Below are positions 57,170 through 64,000 of a stretch of DNA of 64,000 nucleotides, piece after piece; positions within the stretch are counted from its first letter, which is position 1; every line of letters starts with the position of its first letter. The stretch is taken from NCBI GenBank assembly GCA_946902985.2, contig OX336395.1:291519065-291583064 (forward strand), given 5' to 3'. Origin of the DNA: Meconema thalassinum (taxonomy: Eukaryota; Arthropoda; Insecta; Orthoptera; Tettigoniidae). Below the pieces are notes generated by a model that did not search any database, was not told where the DNA came from, and worked only from the letters and a program-made list of their open reading frames with translations. Both the position numbers and the translations under genes were made by a program.

Positions 57170-57463
57170 GGAAAAGTCTACATTGGACAAACAAAACAGT
57201 CCATTGCAACTCGCATCAAAGAGCATCAAAGGAACATCCGTCTAAACCAACCTGACAAATCAGCTATAGCTGAACATGCCCTGTCTTCAGGGCACGATGT
57301 ATGTTTCAAGGATGCTCATGCGCTTGCCCTTGTTAAGCACAACTGGTCTAGAATTATAAGGGAAGCATTTGAAATTCGTAAAAATCCCAATAATTTTATC
57401 AGAGACACTGGATATCAGCTAAGTGACACTTGGCTACCAGTTATTAAGGATCTAGGGAGATAG
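57170..57463 (+). pseudogene. Penelope GIY-YIG endonuclease, unit 2
   Basis: After the TGA at 57167-57169 the same frame continues GKVYIGQTKQSIATRIKEHQ, AIAEHALSSGHDVCF and REAFEIRKNPNNF, ending TAG. KVYIGQT is the GIY-YIG core of canonical Penelope elements, which nicks DNA. The family has Cys at the TGA position (PC-x-CG). Confidence 0.85.
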
Positions 57464-57997
57464 TTCCTCTCAGTCTCTCTGTTCTTCACATATTTAATAT
57501 TGTACATTTTCCCTCTATGGCTCAGAGCCTGGATTTGATCTCCTTTGTTCGTCACTGGAGGAGTTTCCATCTGTTTTTTCGCCGTTGCCTGTATGACGTT
57601 AGGTATCGTTCAGATACACTTCGCTTTTGTTTATGTTTCCTTATATCCATCTAACCCTCCCCCTCCCCCTTTTCTTTTGGACATCCTCATTCTTCGAGGA
57701 GTTTTTATATTTTCACCCCGCCCCCTTTACCTTCTCGTTACTACTCTGTCCGCCGTTCCACCATGGTCCATACAGTAATTTCTGGCAGCTGCTCTCTGGT
57801 GACGAACAGAGGAATTTATCTATATTTTTTGTAATCTCATTGATATACTTTCTTTGGCCACATTGTTTATTTCCATTGAAAAAGGAGGCAAGGTTTCTCC
57901 AAAACGTTTGGTTCAAATCAAAATACATACGGCATTAGCCCAAAAGCATGAATTATTTATATAATAATCCGGGCCGTGAAAGCCTTAATATACAAAT
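57464..57997 (+). other. Penelope 3' untranslated region, unit 2
   Basis: Pyrimidine-rich (CCCTCCCCCTCCCCCTTTTC near 57656), then CGGGCCGTGAAAGCC. TTGAAT at 57998 is the downstream edge of the unit 1 deletion. Confidence 0.6.
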
Positions 57998-58139
57998 TTG
58001 AATGATATTTATTTGTTCGGACGATTACAATGACAAGAAACACTCTATGACTGTCAGCGTTCATGTGCTGTATCAATCAATTAATTTCCAATGATTTACG
58101 AGAACATGAACATTGTCGATTGTTATGTCCTGTGAGACA

Positions 58140-58570
58140 TCAACATGCCCAAGAACGCAGGTTCAAACCTGGCCGAAGTCGTCGGATTTTTTTAAGAGCG
58201 TTAAAAATCCTTTAGTTTGCCTTCCTTCGGAAGGAAAGTAAACCTGGTTGGCCCATGTCATAGTTATGGCATGTAAAAGAACCTTCCAATAACTACACTT
58301 GAAGCTAAATTATAGGTTAGATTTGACTAACGCTCTTAGGTTCCAACGTTCGTCGCCAGGAGCCGACTGCGGTTGTATCTAGTAACCAAGTGCAGAACAC
58401 TAGCTGTCATTGACGGTGGCGATTGGTAGCAAAAGTAGGAACTACTTAAAAATTGAATGTCTGCAGCCCATACTTGAATTAAAAACAGATAACACACACT
58501 AATACAGCCATCACAATTAACACCGATTATCAGACAGATTCAACACACACCCAAAGTACACGGGGTCAAG
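58140..58570. repeat. SINE-like repeat and SINE A tail, unit 2
   Basis: Second copy of the 54700-55190 segments with minor changes (GGAAGGAAAGTAAACCTGGT in place of GGAGGGGAAGTAAAGCCGGT). Confidence 0.7.
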
Positions 58571-58879
58571 GTAGGCTCATGCAAGGCCGATTGATTCACA
58601 TGCATCAGAATTTCCACCACAAAAAAGGGCGGAGACTAATCTAACAGACCTCGTAAAATACATTAAATCACAACTAATTATATTGGACATACTGGCAAAC
58701 CAAAAGACTAATATTTCATAAATTGGTATAGTGTTATTATATTTAAGGACCCTCTGAATGAAGAGAGCTGCATAAAGAGGCTTTGTAGCCTCAGTGGCCT
58801 GTACAAGAGAAACAATAAATTCAAATTCAAAAATTCAAATTCCGCACGTTCTTGTTTTCCCTGTTTTTTTTTTATTTTT

Positions 58880-59205
58880 TTTTTCAGCGCATGGCTTTTA
58901 GTGCCGGGAGTGTCCGAGGATATGTTCGGCTCGCCAGTTTAGTAGCTGCTTCGAAACGGACCCCCAAAGGGTGAGCTACAAGTACCGTTGGGGAGGAAAG
59001 TTGGAATGGAAGGTCGAGGAGTTGGAAGGTAGCGGCTGTGGCCTATAGTTAGGGACCAACCCCAGCATTTGCCTGGAAGGAAGATGGGAAACCACAGAAG
59101 ACCATCTTCAAGGTTCCCGGTGGGGGGATCAGAACCTCCTCGCCTCCCGGATGTGAGCGACTGCCAGCAGAAATGCCGTGACCACCACGGCTAACTCACC
59201 CGTTT
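58880..59205 (-). mobile_element. SINE C, array unit 3
   Basis: As in units 1 and 2; B box reads GGTTCTGATCC (T to G-type change shared with unit 4). The poly(T) has an extra TTTA block (58863-58884). Confidence 0.75.
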
Positions 59206-59631
59206 GTTTTACCTGAGTCTTGCTTTTTCACGATCTCCTAACCTCGCTTCGTATCACTTAATTCTTTTGAGCGTTGGTTTCTGGCCCTCCTGGGTTTCTT
59301 GGGCTGCTCATCTACAGCTTTGCGCTGAATGGAAGTGATCGTTTCCATCAGGCGGTCTTCCCGGCAACTCTTGGGGCCTTTCCCGTCTCTCTGGCTGCAA
59401 GCACAAGAAACAAGTATTATCAAATTTGAAGACACACAACCCATCATAGTGTAAGTTGTCCAGGCACCTCTTCCCAAGAATCTCAGAGAAAAGTGTATCC
59501 CTCTTTCTCAGAGTCAGAGACATAAATAACCAATGTCAAATAGATGAAGCTATGCAATTCGCTATTCGAAGTCACGCCGTGCAATGGCAAGTTGAGTCTC
59601 TGGAGCGCGACAGATTGCTATCTCAGGTGCC

Positions 59632-60570
59632 TTGTCAGCAGCAACAACGTCTCTGTCGGACACCGACAGTTCTTCAACCTTGGATAATTTCCTTTCTCAT
59701 ATTGAATATTGTTTACCAGAGTGCCGGTGGACTCGGTCATGTCACTCATCTAGGATTTGGTTCCTGAGGACATTGCCCGATTATTCCACCACTGCTTGTA
59801 TTCCAGTTATTTCTTGTGGGATGGTAAATATTACGAGCAGACCGATGGTGTGGCCATGGGAAGTCCACTCTCGCCTATCGTGGCAAATTTTTTCATGGAA
59901 CATTTTGAGGGGGAGGCTGTATCTTCGGCGTCTTTCAAACCTGTGATTTGGTGGAGGTATGCGGATGATACGTTCGTGGTGTGGGAGGAGGGTTCTGAAA
60001 AAATTGAGCCACTTTCTGAACCACCAAAATCAGCTGCCTCCTTCAATCCACTTCACAATGGAGCTAGAGTCAGGTGGATGCTTACCTTTTTTCGATGTTC
60101 TTGTGAGGAGGAAAGCTGATGGCTCGATGGGGCACAGCGTCTACCGTAAGCCAACTCACACTAACCGTTATTTACATGCGGACTCCCACCACCACCCAGC
60201 ACAAAAACAAGGAATTATGACAACCCTAGCCAAAAGAGCGGAACGTATTTGTGAGGCATCAACTCTTCAGGAAGAGTTACATGCCTTACAAACCATGTTT
60301 AAGGGTAATGGCTATAATGAATCCACTATATATAGGTCCCTACATCCCAGAAGGAGGGATAGACAACCTTCTCAGAGCTCCGACGTGAGAGGAACTCCTT
60401 ACCTCCCTTATATTCACAACACCACTGACCGCGTTGTTAAGATTCTCCGCAAGCACAAGATAAAAACAGTTTTCGGCACTATGACGAAAATTTGTCAACG
60501 TTTAGCATTAAACAAAGATAAATTGTCCCCAATACTACAACCTGGGGTGTATGAAGTCCCATGTACTTGA
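59632..60570 (+). pseudogene. Penelope-like RT, unit 3
   Basis: Same landmarks as unit 2 but with YADDTFVV intact and no stop at the positions equivalent to 56581 and 56836. The A6 surplus base (59998-60003) still shifts the frame, and the TGA before GIY-YIG (60568-60570) is kept. The frame 59959-60570 is open for 203 codons. Confidence 0.88.
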
Positions 60571-60864
60571 GGAAAAGTCTACATTGGACAAACAAAACGG
60601 TCCATTGCAACTCGCATCAAAGTGCATCAAAGGAACATCCGTCTAAACCAACCTGACAAATCAGCTATAGCTGAACATGCCCTGTCTTCAGGGCACGATG
60701 TATGTTTCAAGGATGCTCATGCGCTTGCCCTTGTTAAGCACAACTGGTCTAGAAGTATAAGGGAAGCATTTGAAATTCGTAAAAATCCCAATAATTTTAT
60801 CAGAGACACTGGATATCAGCTAAGTGACACTTGGCTACCAGTTATTAAGGATCTAGGGAGATAG
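60571..60864 (+). pseudogene. Penelope GIY-YIG endonuclease, unit 3
   Basis: GKVYIGQTKRSIATRIKVHQ to LPVIKDLGR, with stop at 60862-60864. Nearly identical to unit 2. Confidence 0.85.
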
Positions 60865-61529
60865 TTCCTCTCAGTCTCTCTGTTCTTCACATATTTAATA
60901 TTGTACATTTTCCCTCTATGGCTCAGAGCCTGGATTTGATCTCCTTTGTTCGTCACTGGAGGAGTTTCCATCTGTTTTTTCGCCGTTGCCTGTATGACGT
61001 TAGATATCGTTCAGATACACTTCGCTTGTGTTTATGTTTCCTTATATCCATCTAACCCTCCCCCCCCCCCCTTTTCTTTTGGACATCCTCATTCTTTGAG
61101 GAGTTTTTATATTTTCACCCCGCCCCCTTTACCTTCTCGTTACTTACTACTCTGTCCGCCGTTCCACCATGGTCCATACAGTAATTTCTGGCAGCTGCTC
61201 TCTGGTGACGAACAGAGGAATTTATCTATATTTTTTGTAATCTCATTGATATACTTTCTGTGGCCACATTGTTTATTTCCATTGAAAAAGGAGGCAAGGT
61301 TTCTCCAAAACGTTTGGTTCAAATCAAAATACATACGGCATTAGCCCAAAAGCACGAATTATTTATATAATAATCCGGGCCGTGAAAGCCTTAATATACA
61401 AATTTGAATGATATTTATTTGTTCGGACGATTACAATGACAAGAAACACTCTATGACTGTCAGCGTTCATGTGCTGTATCAATCAATTAATTTCCAATGA
61501 TTTACGAGAACATGAACATTGTCGATTGT

Positions 61530-61970
61530 TATGTCCTGTGAGACATCAACATGCCCAAGAACGCAGGTTCAAACCTGGCCGAAGTCGTCGGATTTTTTTA
61601 AGAGCGTTAAAAATCCTTTAGTTTGCCTTCCTTCGGAGGGGAAGTAAAGCCGGTGGGCCCATGTCATAGTTATGGCATGTAAAAGAACCTTCTACTAACT
61701 ACACTTGAGGCTAAATTATAGGTTAGATTTGACTAACGCTCTTAGGTTCCAACGTTCGTCGCCAGGAGCCGACTGCGGCTGTATCTAGTAACCAAGTGCA
61801 GAACACTAGCTGTCATTGACGGTGGCGATTGGTAGCAAAAGTAGGAACTACTTGAAAATTGAATGTCTGCAGCCCATACTTGAATTAAAAACAGATAACA
61901 CACACTAATACAGCCATCACAATTAACACCGATTATCAGACAGATTCAACACACACCCAAAGTACACGGG
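61530..61970. repeat. SINE-like repeat and SINE A tail, unit 3
   Basis: Third copy of the 54700-55190 segments. Confidence 0.7.
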
Positions 61971-62274
61971 GTCAAGGTAGGCTCATGCAATGCCGATTGA
62001 TTCAAATGCATCTGAATTTCCACCACAAAAAAGGGCGGAGACTAATCTAACAGACCTCGTAAAATACATTAAATCACAACTAATTATATTGGACATACTG
62101 GTAAACCAAAAGACTAATATTTCATAAATTGGTATAGTGTTATTATATTTAAGGACCCTCTGAATGAAGAGAGCTGCATAAAGAGGCTTTGTAGCCTCAG
62201 TGGCCTGTACAAGAGAAACAATAAATTCAAATCCAAAAATTCAAATTCCGCACGTTCTTGTTTTTCCTGTTTTT

Positions 62275-62600
62275 TTTTTCAGCGCATGGCTTTTAGTGCC
62301 GGGAGTGTCCGAGGATATGTTCGGCTCGCCAGTTTAGTAGCTACTTCGAGACGGACACCCAATGGGTGAGCTACAAGTACCGTTGGGGAGGAAAGTTGGA
62401 ATGGAAGGTCGAGGAGTTGGAAGGTAGCGGCTGTGGCCTATAGTTAGGGACCAACCCCAGCATTTGCCTGGAAGGAAGATGGGAAACCACAGAAGACCAT
62501 CTTCAAGGTTCCCGGTGGGGGGATCAGAACCTCCTCGCCTCCCGGATGTGAGCGACTGCCAGCAGAAATGCCGTGACCACCACGGCTAACTCACCCGTTT
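62275..62600 (-). mobile_element. SINE C, array unit 4
   Basis: As unit 3, with the shorter poly(T). Confidence 0.75.
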
Positions 62601-63026
62601 GTTTTACCTGAGTCTTGCTTTTTCACGATCTCCTAACCTCGCTTCGTATCACTTAATTCTTTTGAGCGTTGGTTTCTGGCCCTCCTGGGTTTCTTGGGCT
62701 GCTCATCTACAGCTTTGCGCTGAATGGAAGTGATCGTTTCCATCAGGCGGTCTTCCCGGCAACTCTTGGGGCCTTTCCCGTCTCTCTGGCTGCAAGCACA
62801 AGAAACAAGTATTATCAAATTTGAAGACACACAACCCATCATAGTGTAAGTTGTCCAGGCACCTCTTCCCAAGAATCACAGAGAAAAGTGTATCCCTCTT
62901 TCTCAGAGTCAGAGACATAAATAACCAATGTCAAATAGATGAAGCTATGCAATTCGCTATTCGAAGTCACGCCGTGCAATGGCAAGTTGAGTCTCTGGAG
63001 CGCGACAGATTGCTATCTCAGGTGCC

Positions 63027-63965
63027 TTGTCAGCAGCAACAACGTCTCTGTCGGACACCGACAGTTCTTCAACCTTGGATAATTTCCTTTCTCATATTGA
63101 ATATTGTTTACCAGAGTGCCGGTGGACTCGGTCATGTCACTCATCTAGGATTTGGTTCCTGAGGACATTGCCCGATTATTCCACCACTGCTTGTATTCCA
63201 GTTATTTCTTGTGGGATGGTAAATATTACGAGCAGACCGATGGTGTGGCCATGGGAAGTCCACTCTCGCCTATCGTGGCAAATGTTTTCATGGAACATTT
63301 TGAGGGGGAGGCTGTATCTTCGGCGTCTTTCAAACCTGTGATTTGGTGGAGGTATGCGGATGATACGTTCGTGGTGTGGGAGGAGGGTTCTGAAAAAATT
63401 GAGCCACTTTCTGAACCACCAAAATCAGCTGCCTCCTTCAATCCACTTCACAATGGAGCTAGAGTCAGGTGGATGCTTACCTTTTTTCGATGTTCTTGTG
63501 AGGAGGAAAGCTGATGGCTCGATGGGGCACAGCGTCTACCGTAAGCCAACTCACACTAACCGTTATTTACATGCGGACTCCCACCACCACCCAGCACAAA
63601 AACAAGGAATTATGACAACCCTAGCCAAAAGAGCGGAACGTATTTGTGAGGCATCAACTCTTCAGGAAGAGTTACATGCCTTACAAACCATGTTTAAGGG
63701 TAATGGCTATAATGAATCCACTATATATAGGTCCCTACATCCCAGAAGGAGGGATAGACAACCTTCTCAGAGCTCCGACGTGAGAGGAACTCCTTACCTC
63801 CCTTATATTCACAACACCACTGACCGCGTTGTTAAGATTCTCCGCAAGCACAAGATAAAAACAGTTTTCGGCACTATGACGAAAATTTGTCAACGTTTAG
63901 CATTAAACAAAGATAAATTGTCCCCAATACTACAACCTGGGGTGTATGAAGTCCCATGTACTTGA
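63027..63965 (+). pseudogene. Penelope-like RT, unit 4
   Basis: Nearly identical to unit 3 (for example ANVFMEHF in place of ANFFMEHF). The same A6 frameshift (63393-63398) and TGA (63963-63965) are present. GIY-YIG continues past the window end (GKVYIGQTKRS). Confidence 0.88.
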
Positions 63966-64000
63966 GGAAAAGTCTACATTGGACAAACAAAACGGTCCAT

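Larger units (their letters stand above)
53645..64000 (+). repeat. Tandem array of composite ~3.4-kb units containing Penelope-like elements
   Basis: The same order of pieces repeats: LINE 3' tail, SINE C (minus), Penelope-like element, SINE-like repeat, SINE-A tail fragment, unique spacer. The landmark TGGCTTTTAGTGCCGGGAGT falls near 53796, 55493, 58892 and 62288, spacings about 1697, 3399 and 3396 bp. Unit 1 is short because most of its Penelope-like element is deleted between two TTGAAT sites. Unit 4 runs off the window. Units 3 and 4 are almost identical. Confidence 0.92.

Overview
This window is eukaryotic and reads as a repeat-rich arthropod genome. It is most likely a large-genome insect; Polyneoptera (cricket, grasshopper, stick insect or cockroach type) is my inference. 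The evidence is the mixture of Penelope-like elements, BEL/Pao and Ty3/Gypsy LTR elements, several non-LTR retrotransposons, mariner, hAT and piggyBac relics, and many tRNA-derived SINEs. There are no operons, no bacterial genes and no complete host gene. Nearly every recognisable protein segment is a broken transposable element. Only two segments look like possible host exons: one at 357-554 (minus) and one ABCG-transporter-like exon at 11239-11369 (minus).

Layout. 0-5 kb: SINE and LINE tails, and a terminal-inverted-repeat element interrupted by a SINE (nested, with target-site duplication). 5.3-10.4 kb: decayed tandem repeats of about 300 bp, split by a solo LTR of 896 bp (target duplication CAGG) and by a dead mariner. 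10.4-13.5 kb: dispersed repeats, the ABCG-like exon, and a piggyBac-type MITE carrying CGTAATATTACG palindromes. 13.7-15.4 kb: a scrambled BEL/Pao element whose protease, RT and RNase H pieces lie on alternating strands. 15.4-17.9 kb: three non-LTR fragments. 18.9-20.6 kb: a repeat family carrying a 49-codon THAP-like micro-ORF, with an inverted relative at 47.6-48.6 kb. 20.8-23.4 kb: a tRNA-like pseudogene, a hAT remnant split by a SINE, a THAP exon remnant and a LINE. 23.5-27.2 kb: a reverse-transcribing element of unclear class (YLDEWLI, QADATP and NPADAPSR motifs) with a TATA/initiator plus a 41-bp direct repeat at both ends. 28.1-31.8 kb: AT-rich DNA with a CRE-like/TATA promoter candidate. 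32.7-34.0 kb: a hAT element with a perfect 8-bp target duplication. 34.3-40.8 kb: a nearly intact Ty3/Gypsy element (LTR, tRNA-Leu-like primer site, one gag-pol frame, polypurine tract, LTR) disabled by three stops and two compensating frameshifts. 44.8-46.9 kb: a 2-kb imperfect palindrome. 49.9-53.8 kb: a damaged two-ORF non-LTR element. 53.6-64.0 kb: a tandem array of about 3.4-kb composite units (LINE tail, SINE, Penelope-like element, more SINE pieces) that runs off the window end.

The genes do not form a pathway. The window is a record of repeated insertion, nesting, inversion and tandem amplification. The most unusual items are the Penelope composite array, the scrambled BEL element, the unclassified RT/RNase H element and the long palindrome. 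All coordinates are from reading by eye; boundaries without a target duplication are approximate.
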